Below are positions 34,413-44,062 of a stretch of DNA of 64,000 nucleotides, in pieces (position 1 is the stretch's first letter; every line of letters begins with the position of its first letter). The stretch comes from Poecilobothrus nobilitatus. Taxonomy: Eukaryota; Arthropoda; Insecta; Diptera; Dolichopodidae. The stretch covers positions 109,681,996 through 109,745,995 of the forward strand of contig OX352774.1 in NCBI GenBank assembly GCA_947095535.1, in the 5' to 3' direction. Both the position numbers and the translations under genes were made by a program. The notes below the pieces were generated by a model. The model saw nothing but the letters and a program-made list of their open reading frames with translations. It searched no databases and had not been told where the DNA came from.

Positions 34413-37400
34413 ATGACAGAAAATAATCTTAACAATATCAAAAGAAAATATAGCTTATTACAGTGGAATATGCAAGGGTACTTAGCGAATAAAGGAAACT
34501 TAGAATTACTTCTCAAAAAGTACAAACCCCTAATAGCTACGTTGCAAGAAACACATCTACCGGAATCTTTGCATCCATTAGATTGCTTAAATTATCATTG
34601 TTTATTTTCTACTAACTTGCTAAATCAAAGAACTGGTGGCTTGGGTTTTCTAATAAATAAAGGAATAAATTACACAGAATTAAATTTAAACACTAATATT
34701 CAAGCAAGTGCTATAAAAGTAAATTTTCCTAACAATGCCAAGCAAATCACAATTCTAAACCTATATCTAGAGTGCAACTCAAACTACCAAAAACAAGATC
34801 TTGCCAGCCTTGTTTCACAAATAGATAAACCTTTTATTATTACAGGTGATTTCAACGCTCGTAATGTTATTTGGGGTGATGTGTTAACTAATAATCGAGG
34901 CAAAGTAGTGGAGGAATGGTTAGAAGAGAATGATGATTTAATTCTGCTAAACGATGGTTCTCCTACACTCTTTAATACGAGGGGTACACTTACTTGCATT
35001 GACCTAACAATATGTAGTCCAGACTTAGCACCCAAATTTCATTGGCATACTACGGCCAACCCAAAAGGTAGTGATCATTTTGCTATATTTCTCTGCTCAG
35101 AAATCGGCAAAAGTCATGTGGTCCAAAAGGCAAGATATAATGATAAGAATGCAAACTGGCAAAAGTTCTCAGAGCAACTAGATTTCTTTCTAGATTTTAG
35201 ACCACAATCTGAAAATTTTAATAAAGAAGTCGCTATACTAACTAAAAGTATAAGATTTGCGGCTAGTCAGTCAATGTCAACAGCGAAAACTGGCCCAAAG
35301 CCACAACCTCCATGGTTCAACAGAAATATTCAAAAACTAATCGAAATTCGTGACATACTTTGGAGAAATTTTAGGAGAGATCCAGTTAGAGAAAGGTTAA
35401 TACAGGTACGCAGAGCGAATGCCATATTAAAAAAAGAAATTAAGGTAGCAAGGACAAAATCCTGGCAAAATTTCGCGGACAGTATAAGAGGAGAAAATGG
35501 AAATTATTGGGAAAAAGCTATGAGAGTGATTGGAAAGAAAAATACGGGTATACTAGCAATTAAACATCAGCAGGATGGTGACTTAATCACAAATTCTGAA
35601 CAAAACGCGAACTTTTTTGTTAATAGATGCTCGAAATACTCAGAAGACAACATTTACACTCCTGAATTTCAATTAGAAAAAGTAAACTTTGCTCTTCCAA
35701 ACTGTATTGCTCATTACAACACTCTTGATGAGGCGATCACTTTGAACGAAATTGAAAGTACTCTAGCTAGGTTTAAAGGAACAACGCCGGGTTTAGATGG
35801 AGTTTCTTATAGTATGCTTAAGCATACTACACCTAACTTCAAAAAGCGATTGCTAGATCTCTATAATAAAATATACATCTCGGGAATTTTTCCACAAGCA
35901 TGGAAAACAGCGGAGATAGTACCCATACCAAAAGGGCATGGAGATCCAAATAATCCTGAAAATTATAGGTTTATATCATTGCTTGCTACCATGTCAAAGT
36001 TATTTGAAAAGATTCTTGGGAACAGACTGAGTTGGTTCCTAGAAAGCAATTTGTCGAGTAAAATACATGGGTTCAGACCAAACAGAAGTACACAAACAAT
36101 GTTACAAACCCTAGAATTTGAGATGACAATGGCACTGCAAAACAAAGAACATGCCACAATTATATCTTGCGATATAGAAAAAGCTTTCGACAAAATCGTC
36201 AGACACAAGATACTAGAGCAGCTAGTCAAATGGAAAATAGGTACGAAATTTATAAAAACTATTGAGAGCTATTTAACTAACAGAAAAATTGTAGTCAAAA
36301 TTAATGGGAAGCTGTCTAAAATCCAAAATCTGTCTAATGGAATTCCACAAGGATCTCCACTATCTGTACATTTATTCAATACTTTCATCTCCACTCTACC
36401 CAATACATTAAAAGAGATTAAAGGACTCAGGTATCTAATATACGCTGACAATATTCTTATATATAGTGCAGGGAAAGATAACGAAATTAACAACAAAGTA
36501 CAGGTTGGTTTAAACAGATTGAAAATCTGGGCGGATTCAAATGGTGTTAACTTGCCCTTGGATAAAATGGAAGCGATACACATATGTAGAAGAAGAAGTT
36601 GCAATACAGGGTTATTGAGATATAACAATTCAGAAATTCAAATAGTTAAAGAAATCACAGTATTAGGTCTCACCTTTACAAAAACTATGAAATATGAACC
36701 ACATATTAATAAGCTGATAAAAAAATTAAAAAAGACGAACAACCTCTTAAAACTGATTTGTAGAAACAAGTGTGGGCCTCCGATCAAAATTGCTCTAGAA
36801 ATAGCAAGGGCTTTACAAATTGGCAAAATAGATTACGCTATAACAATCTATGGGTATTGTAGCCAGGCCAGTATACAAAAAATACAGAGACAACTAAATC
36901 AAACAATCAGAATTGCGTTAGGAGCGCTAAGAACGACAAATGTGGATAGTTTACAGATAGAATCAGGCTTCCCAACCTTTGAAGAAAGGCGCGATCTGAA
37001 GGCAGCTAGCTTCATACACAAGCAATATAGTGTGCTGAACCAACCTCTAAACAAATTAGTAAGTGCCTTGATTGGAAATAAAATAGAGTCACCCAAAATA
37101 TCAGCCTTAACAAAAGCTAAAGACTATTCGCACGCGCACCATATTCTGTTCGAAAAACCTCTGCCAAACGCTTACAATATAGCACCCTGGTTACAAAACA
37201 TATATAAATACATAGATACGTCCATAGCAGAATACGAAAAGGAAACCACTGATTGCCAAACATATCGGATGCTATTCCAAAGAATAAAAGATTTACATGC
37301 TAATGCATACAAAATATTCACCGATGCCACGAAATCAGATAAGGGTGTAGCACTAGCTGTAGTTGATGAAGACAAGTTACTTATCAAGAAAATTTTGGCA

Positions 37401-38099
37401 GAAGAAACCGAGATCTATAACGCCGAAATAGTAGCACTATATGAAGCACTTACATACACCCTACACCTAAAAAAAGACTACATATTAATATGTACAGATA
37501 GTTTGAGTTCGCTTAATGCAATTAAAAATATTAAAAATAAACAACCAATAATAAACAACATTAGGAGCATGCTGTTATTGTCAAACAAATCAATAAAATT
37601 GGTTTGGACTCCAAGCCACTCTGGCATAACAGGTAACGAACTAGCTGATAAAGAAGCAAAATTAGCAGCAAAAAGTCCAGCTCCGTATGAACGTATTTAT
37701 TTTCCAAATATTAAAACTAAAGAAATAGAGAAACACATTCTGCAAAATAGACAAGTAAAGTGGAACTCCTCCAATAGCTTCCTGAAATTTCACTGGCCGA
37801 ATGCAACATCTCCAGTATACGAGATCAAAAACAGAGCAGTAGGAGTCAAAATAAGTAGAATTCGCTTAGGTCACACTCTCTACACCAAAAAACATATTTT
37901 CTCCCAATCCAATCCACCCATATGCCCACACTGTGGAAATATTTTGACAATCAAACATATTTTAGTTGACTGTCCAGGGTCAAATAATTTTCTACAAAAT
38001 AATTCAATAAACTTAAATGAAATACTGAGCCCGAAGTCTGAGAATATTGATAGATTAGAAAAAATTTTTAAACATTATAATATGTGGAACTTAATATAA
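34413..38099 (+). CDS. LINE ORF2: endonuclease, reverse transcriptase, RNase H
   Basis: 1228 residues; would nick target DNA and reverse-transcribe the LINE RNA. The APE endonuclease is N-terminal: QWN near 18-20, E46 in LQETH, GDFNA at 145-149, SDH at 220-222. RT: TPGLDGVSY near 466, the NYRFISLL block (usually NYRPISLL), motif A DIEKAFD at 587-593, motif B NGIPQGSPLS, and motif C YADN at 677-680, where YADD or FADD is expected. RNase H has D971, E1005, D1029, H1069 and D1079, all expected catalytic positions. A C-terminal C-x2-C-x7-H-x4-C occupies 1171-1187. It starts 231 bases after ORF1 stops, so it needs reinitiation. The D-to-N change at residue 680 should abolish polymerase activity. 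Confidence 0.95.
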   Translation: MTENNLNNIKRKYSLLQWNMQGYLANKGNLELLLKKYKPLIATLQETHLPESLHPLDCLNYHCLFSTNLLNQRTGGLGFLINKGINYTELNLNTNIQASAIKVNFPNNAKQITILNLYLECNSNYQKQDLASLVSQIDKPFIITGDFNARNVIWGDVLTNNRGKVVEEWLEENDDLILLNDGSPTLFNTRGTLTCIDLTICSPDLAPKFHWHTTANPKGSDHFAIFLCSEIGKSHVVQKARYNDKNANWQKFSEQLDFFLDFRPQSENFNKEVAILTKSIRFAASQSMSTAKTGPKPQPPWFNRNIQKLIEIRDILWRNFRRDPVRERLIQVRRANAILKKEIKVARTKSWQNFADSIRGENGNYWEKAMRVIGKKNTGILAIKHQQDGDLITNSEQNANFFVNRCSKYSEDNIYTPEFQLEKVNFALPNCIAHYNTLDEAITLNEIESTLARFKGTTPGLDGVSYSMLKHTTPNFKKRLLDLYNKIYISGIFPQAWKTAEIVPIPKGHGDPNNPENYRFISLLATMSKLFEKILGNRLSWFLESNLSSKIHGFRPNRSTQTMLQTLEFEMTMALQNKEHATIISCDIEKAFDKIVRHKILEQLVKWKIGTKFIKTIESYLTNRKIVVKINGKLSKIQNLSNGIPQGSPLSVHLFNTFISTLPNTLKEIKGLRYLIYADNILIYSAGKDNEINNKVQVGLNRLKIWADSNGVNLPLDKMEAIHICRRRSCNTGLLRYNNSEIQIVKEITVLGLTFTKTMKYEPHINKLIKKLKKTNNLLKLICRNKCGPPIKIALEIARALQIGKIDYAITIYGYCSQASIQKIQRQLNQTIRIALGALRTTNVDSLQIESGFPTFEERRDLKAASFIHKQYSVLNQPLNKLVSALIGNKIESPKISALTKAKDYSHAHHILFEKPLPNAYNIAPWLQNIYKYIDTSIAEYEKETTDCQTYRMLFQRIKDLHANAYKIFTDATKSDKGVALAVVDEDKLLIKKILAEETEIYNAEIVALYEALTYTLHLKKDYILICTDSLSSLNAIKNIKNKQPIINNIRSMLLLSNKSIKLVWTPSHSGITGNELADKEAKLAAKSPAPYERIYFPNIKTKEIEKHILQNRQVKWNSSNSFLKFHWPNATSPVYEIKNRAVGVKISRIRLGHTLYTKKHIFSQSNPPICPHCGNILTIKHILVDCPGSNNFLQNNSINLNEILSPKSENIDRLEKIFKHYNMWNLI

Positions 38100-38309
38100 T
38101 AAAGCATATAAAATAAAAAATAGAAAAATATAAAGCTAATAAGTTAAACACTATATTTCATAAATTTTTAAGAAAACAAAATCTGTTGATTATAATATGC
38201 TTAACCTTATTAAAATTCTAAAACTTAAATAATTTTGTAAATAAATTTTTGTAAATAACTTGTAATTACCATGTAAATATTGTATGTATATTAGATTTAA
38301 TCTCTATCA

Positions 38310-38394
38310 AGCCCATAATGGCCATAGCAGCCGAGGGCTGTACTAATGTTATAGTAATTTATTATATAATATTAGAATAAATAAATAAATAAAT
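38310..38394 (+). other. LINE 3' end recognised in a SINE
   Basis: CCCATAATGGCCATAGCAGC, then CGAGGGCTGTACTAATG, an AT-rich linker ending ATATTAGAATAAATAAA and the (AAAT)n tail. The same order of blocks closes SINE S3 at 38599-38682. This is the likely RT recognition region. Confidence 0.75.
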
Positions 38395-38409
38395 AAATAA
38401 TTATAGATT
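38395..38409. repeat. 3' target-site duplication of the LINE
   Basis: AAATAATTATAGATT, identical to 32635-32649. Confidence 0.85.
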
Positions 38410-38682
38410 ATTGGGGCTTCGGTAGCCTAGTCGGTAGGCGTGTGGCGTATTAACCGAAGGAGTGTGGGTTCAATCCCTGCATAGGTCGTATGTGTTTTTT
38501 CTTTACATACCCCGCTTACGACCAAATATAATGTAAATATATAGTATATAATATAAACAAAATAAATAATATTAGTATATAATTTAATAATAGTATAAAA
38601 ACCTATAATGGCCTTTAGTAGCCGATAGTTCAATAATATTGCATTACATTTATGTATGTAATATTAATATAAATAAATAAGC
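38410..38682 (+). repeat. tRNA-derived SINE, family S3
   Basis: The head has GGTAGCCTAGTCGGTAGGCG (A box) and GTGGGTTCAATCCC (B box), followed by a GGTCGTATGTGTTTTTT...TTACGACC inverted repeat, an AT-rich linker, and a 3' part CCTATAATGGCCTTTAGTAG, then CCGATAGTTCAATAATATTG and ACATTTATGTATGTAATATT, ending (ATAA)n. The 3' part aligns with the neighbouring LINE's end. It begins directly after the LINE's TSD. Confidence 0.85.
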
Positions 38683-38689
38683 TTCTATC

Positions 38690-38835
38690 GGCAACAAGTT
38701 AAGGTCGTAGTGAATTAACCGAGGAAATTCGGTTTCAAACTTTGCACAAGTACCAAGTGTTTTTCGTTTTAAAGGGAATTACTGACGATGTTTAGCCAAT
38801 GTTCAATCTGTAAAGGCCGATACTAGCGTATGTTT
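38690..38835 (+). repeat. Degenerate second S3-like SINE
   Basis: GTGAATTAACCGAGGAAATTC and CGGTTTCAAACTTTGCACAAG correspond to the S3 head (GCGTATTAACCGAAGGAG, GGGTTCAATCCCTGCATAGG); AAGTGTTTTTCG follows, like TATGTGTTTTTTC in S3. It lies in tandem behind S3 and ends near AAAGGCCGATACTAG. Confidence 0.55.
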
Positions 38836-41800
38836 TGTTTTTTCCTTTATTTCTTTTCAATAATTTATACAAATGAAAATTTATTTTAAAATAACAAAAT
38901 CATTAAAATCTCTCTCAACTTGAGCAAGAAGCTGTGTGATCTTATAATTAGTTAATAATAATTAATTAATTACATGTACAATTAATGTACAGATTTATAT
39001 TTGTTTTTTTTTCTTTATAATAAAATTTAAAATTTAATTAGCATGCAATTGTTAAACTATTATATATATATACCAGAAAGTTAACAATTTTATTGTTTAA
39101 GTTTTAGATGTGTTATATTATTTTAATTTTTAATTAATTTGAATAAAGTAAAGTTATTAATATTTTCAAAATCTGCGGGTAGTCTTCTATAAAGTCATTT
39201 GAGCAATTAAATAGGTAATTTTTTCTTTGATTTCCTATAATATAAGTCCTAAAAAGTGAGAAATAAGTTTCATTTATTTCAAATATTGTGATTGTTGATG
39301 CCTAACCTTCTATATTTAGAAAAAGGTATGTTTTAACTAGTTATTCACTATTTTAAAAGCACTAAAAAGCAAAACACATGTTTTTATATTGCCGAAACTA
39401 AGCTATTGTATTATGAATACAAAAAGTGTGAAAGATTCTGAATATGTAAACTTATAATGATTTTCAGACATTTTTTCTGTATAATTTCTAGTTTGTTTAA
39501 GTAAATTTAGGGAACCCGGCTTCAAATAGGATTTAAGTTAATTTGTATACCTTAAATAATAAAAAGAAAATAAATAATACTCTACTATAATACTATGTAA
39601 ATTAATAATAGTATTTAAAACAATAATGACCTTCAAACCAAATCAAAATCGAGGATTTATTAATATTATTTAAACTTATGCTTAGATATTCAATATTAAA
39701 ATTATATATGTGAAGTAAAACCAAGTATAATGTTGTTATTCAAAAAATACTAAATTAAATTGCTTCAGACAACAGAAGATTGATTTTCTTTTGTGAAGAA
39801 TATTCATGCTTTATTTCTCTTCAGTTGTGCTAAATTTGCTCTGCTATTCTTGCCGATCGTATTCATTTTCCAAAGCCTAGTATTATTATCGTGACGTATC
39901 TTGATATAAATTTCAATACATTTCACATAACTAACAACAATTTGTTCCAATGATCAATGATCTCATCGATGGTGATGAAACTGATATTGTTTTCTTGTTT
40001 GATTTAGTTTAACTTGATACATTTTCGAAAAATCATTGCTTTCGATTTAAAAGATTCAGTCTTGAATTAAAATGTTTATATTTTTTATGTAAGTTTTTAT
40101 CATAGGATTGGATTATATATATAAAAGTTTATAAAACAAAAACTTATTAAATTATTTTTCAAATAGATTTTTAATCTCCTAAATGATGAGAAAACGAAAT
40201 ACCTCTTAAAATCTTTATAAATATTAAGATTTCATATTAGAAATCAATATATAAACACCGAGAGATTTCTTTAAATTTACAAAAAAAGAAAAAAGGATAA
40301 AATATGAAATTATATCAATTTAAATATGAAGTAATTTCTAGGTCATTTTCTAGAAACTATTATACCATTGAAACGAAATATGAATACTAATTAGAAGAAA
40401 GTTAAAAATTCAGAGAACAGATTATGAATACTAATTATATAAACTGAAGAGAAGCATAATATAAAATTTTATATAACCCTTTTTGAAACGAGTGTTAATA
40501 TATGTTTACTTGTTTATATATATAAGCCTTATACCATAACTTACATGACTCTGGAATAGCACTTGGGAAAGTGTTAAACAAAATAAATAAGACAAGGATA
40601 TTACATGACGTATTCATTTTTTATTGCTTCTATCATTTTTCTGTTTGAATAAATTCAATTAAATTAGTTATAAAGTAAACTTTTTATCTTGCAGCTCTTC
40701 AAAAAGGCTACTAAAAAATAATTAAATGAAATGAAAATTTTATATGAAACATATTAATACATAATATTTATTATCATTTTGAAGAAACGACTAAATTATA
40801 TTATAAAAATAAAAAAAAAGTCATAGTTGCAATTAAAATCTTTTAATTACAACAATTTAAATTATTAAAATGAATGTTAAACAAAATGTACGAAGGACAG
40901 TTTTAAGTAGTTTGAAATTAAACAAAATTAAAAATTCATAAAAGATAAATGGTATAATTAATTATTTTACTAGAACCTATTTTAGAATGCTCCTTCCCTT
41001 TTCTTAGATATTAATTTTTTTCTTTCCGACAGTTTTCCAGAATATAAAATCATGTTTTAGCGTTTTGTTTTTTATTTAGTTCGTTAAAATTATCCCTATG
41101 ACACCCCACGATAAACATGTTAGCGAATTTCTATAAAAACTATATATCTATAAACTATTTTTTACTGAATTACATAAAAATTTTAAATTGGAACATCTAG
41201 ATTATGTAAAGCAGTGATAGATATTGCTAATATTATATCACAAGTTCCAATAAATTTTATATCACAAAGATATTAGGTGACAGAAAATGCTGGAAACATT
41301 TATGTTTCTTCTCTTGTACAAATAGTCTTAAGAAATTAGAATAGCTTTATGCCATTGCATTATAAACTCTCTATATTCTGTACCATTATTTTACAGACTT
41401 TAATTTTTATTTTTTATTTTAAAATTGTATCCTTCGACTATTTAAAGGAATCCTGATAAATATGTGATATTAAAAAAAAAGAAAAAAATTTAAAAAATCA
41501 ATTTTTCTACTTCAAAAACTTTTTTCTCAACCATTTGAATATTATTTTAATATTATTTGGCATAAAATATAGGTCACCCTAAACCATTAACATTAATGTA
41601 ATATATTTATTATTAAAGTCTGACAAAGCAAAAAAAAAACACTAAAATGGTGTTTACACTAAGAAAAATATTTTTCAAAAGTCATTATTTACTTAATGTT
41701 TTGTTTTTTTTAAATACATTCTTACACAAAATATATTATAAAATACTGTAGGTATATACTACTCATATTTAAAGTTATATATTTGGTCGTTTTATTTTTA

Positions 41801-42540
41801 TATTCAATGTCAAAGTCAAAATCAACAAACTTCTTTTTAGTTTCCTTTCATTTAAAATTTCTGCTAAAAAACTTTGATTTATTTTGAAAGGATAAAAAAA
41901 AATCAGCTGTCTGCACCACAGGACCGACCGCTATTATACGAAAAGAATTCAATAACAAGCAATGAAATCGTAAAAATATATGTACCTTCGTATACATATA
42001 TGAATAAAAATATTCATACATCCATTTACATATGTAAGTACATTATTTTTTTTTATTCAAAAATATTAGAAGTAAAAAATAATAAAAATTGTAAACAAAT
42101 ACAAAACAAACATAACATTAATATTGAATCTGTTAACAAAAAATTTATAGTTTGAATTTTACGTCATCAACAAGAGATGCATAGATATAATATAAATTTT
42201 TAGAAACATAAAAATAAAAACAAAAGCAATTTCTTCATATAAAAAAAAAATTTTACAGCCTTCTCCGCACCGGAGTAGTTGCCTCTCGGATATAAAATTT
42301 TTAGTATGAAAACATACCTACTTTAATGTACATAATTGTATGCGGTTGGTAATTAACAATTTTAATTTAAATTGTAGTGAAACTTTATATACAGAAATGA
42401 GTTAAAAAAAACTTTTTTGAATTTTTCATTTTTCCCATAACTAAAAATTTTCGAATTAAATATTTAATAAATTTAGATCCTTTATTAAACATAGAATATA
42501 TACTATTATAATTTATATTTATATTAATCAACAAAAAGAT
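38836..42540. other. AT-rich intergenic DNA
   Basis: About 3.7 kb with no recognised element or gene. The frame at 41874-42155 is lysine/asparagine/isoleucine-rich and is not supported. Confidence 0.5.
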
Positions 42541-42745
42541 TGACGCACCGCTTCTCATTCATAAGGGAATGAGAGGTCTCGGGTTCGATTCCCGGCTGGG
42601 TACAATAATTATAATATAAAAAAAAAATATTCATATATCGCAATATATAAATACTTAAGTATATCACATAATATCTCGTACACCTCACATTCCTACCAGG
42701 AAACAGGGGTTATAGCTACCTGGCACATTTATGTATATAAATAAA
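42541..42745 (+). repeat. SINE family S2, 5'-truncated
   Basis: Starts inside the tRNA head (TGACGCACCGCTTCTCATTC), keeps the B box GGTTCGATTCCCGGCTGG and the body through CTACCAGGAAACAGGGG, and ends CTGGCACATTTATGTATATA with (AAAT)n. It is close to the S2 copy at 12032-12281. Confidence 0.85.
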
Positions 42746-42759
42746 TAAAAAAAATAAAA

Positions 42760-43345
42760 TAACACCGCAAATTTTTGTAGGGAAAATAACTCCGCAAAAA
42801 TTGGGGTGCTATTTCATTTTCTTTTTGGCGCCTTATTTCATATAAAATAATCCACCAAAACAAAATAATTTTGCAAATGAAATAACCCTCCAAGTATTTT
42901 GGTGATAATTTCTCATTTTCATGATTATCATTTCATTTTCATGATTAATCTAATTCAGAACTTCGCATATACATACATATAAATATTCTGGAAAAAAGAA
43001 ACACCTTCATTTTGAATCCAACTCTAAAATTTTTCCTAAGTCAGAATCTCGCAGATACATTTATTGAAAAGAAAATTACACTGATTTCGCCGCCAACTCC
43101 AAAATTCCTCCTATTTTTTATTTTGTTGTTCATGCAAATGTAGTGATCCCTTAATTAATATAATATATTATTTAAGTTTTCTTAATCGATAACTTCTTAA
43201 AAGAATTTGGGGGGTTATTTCACTTGATTGCGTGAATATTTCATGTTGAATATGGTGTGTTATTTCATAATGAAATAATCCCCAATTTTTTTTGGATGAA
43301 ACTCAATTTTTTTGGGGGGATTATATTTTGCGGGCCTTTTTCCGA
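42760..43345. mobile_element. Fold-back-like element FB1 (GAAATAA arrays, core F)
   Basis: The left zone (42763-42910) repeats motifs such as AAAATAACWCCGCAAAA and GAAATAACCC; the right zone (43205-43345) has them inverted, GGGGGTTATTTCA, GTGTGTTATTTCAT and GGGGATTATATTTTGCGGG. The middle (42945-43115) is repeat F (TCAGAACTTCGCATATACAT, ATCCAACTCTAAAATTTTTC). Inverted arrays of short repeats resemble fold-back transposons. No transposase. Confidence 0.6.
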
Positions 43346-43984
43346 CAGACTAGGTTTTCTTTTCGAATCTCTAAAAACAAAATGTTTGTTTACACAATTA
43401 CGGCTTTCGAACAAAATTGCTTCATTAAAATATCATATTTATTTTAAAATACCTTTATTTTCAGTACAACTTCTGATGATTTTTATATAGTTTTTTTTGG
43501 CAACACTGGTAACGCTATATATGTCTATATATGTTTACCATATTTACATATATATTATACCTCTAATGTTTAATATAAGAAAAATAAATTTTTAAAAGCT
43601 TAAAAAACTCCTTCTTTTTTTTTTGTAATAAGGACTTTGTTTTTTTTTTAACTGTATTGATTTTTTCTCCAAAATTTATACATTTTTTGTATTCAATCCG
43701 TCCTCATTTTAAAAATTGAATGCTAGGCTTACCATAATATTTTTTAACGATTGCCAAAAAATTAATGCTAAATACCTTAATATTTTGTTTTCTTTTTCAC
43801 TTCTATAAAGAGCATAAAACATCCCCTAAATGTTATTTGACTATCAGCTTTAATTTCTATAAAGCCGTTAATTACTCGGCTGTAGCTACTTTGCAAGATT
43901 ATGAAACGAAAATATTATGTTTGTGTGCCATCTTTATTACCTTATACAATAATTTTAAAACTATTCCAAAATACTAATATTGGA
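43346..43984. other. AT-rich intergenic DNA
   Basis: Nothing recognised. The frame at 43765-43977 has no family motif. Confidence 0.45.
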
Positions 43985-44062
43985 TATAACTCTATCGGGG
44001 TTTGAATCCGAAATATTTCGACTGGAAGAGTTCATTCCGACTTAACCACTAGTCCATTAGTC
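43985..44062 (-). repeat. tRNA-derived SINE head (family S4)
   Basis: Minus strand: GACTAATGGACTAGTGGTTA (A box) and GGATTCAAACCCCGATAG (B box) in tRNA-like spacing, related to 250-322. No clear body follows. Confidence 0.65.

Larger units (their letters stand above)
32650..38394 (+). mobile_element. Full-length I/Jockey-group LINE
   Basis: 5745 bp between 15-bp direct repeats, with a 179-bp 5' UTR, ORF1, a 231-bp gap, ORF2, a roughly 295-bp 3' UTR and an (AAAT)n tail. The domain set (three-knuckle ORF1; APE endonuclease, RT, RNase H and a C-terminal CCHC in ORF2) fits the I group, since most Jockey-clade members lack RNase H. Both ORFs are uninterrupted, implying recent insertion, but the RT catalytic box is altered. 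Confidence 0.92.

Noticed and set aside
32798..37387. Minus-strand frames opposite the LINE ORFs
   Set aside because: Shadow frames of ORF1 and ORF2; no independent evidence.
41874..42155. 93-codon Lys/Asn/Ile-rich frame
   Set aside because: Composition is that of random AT-rich DNA and no family is recognised.
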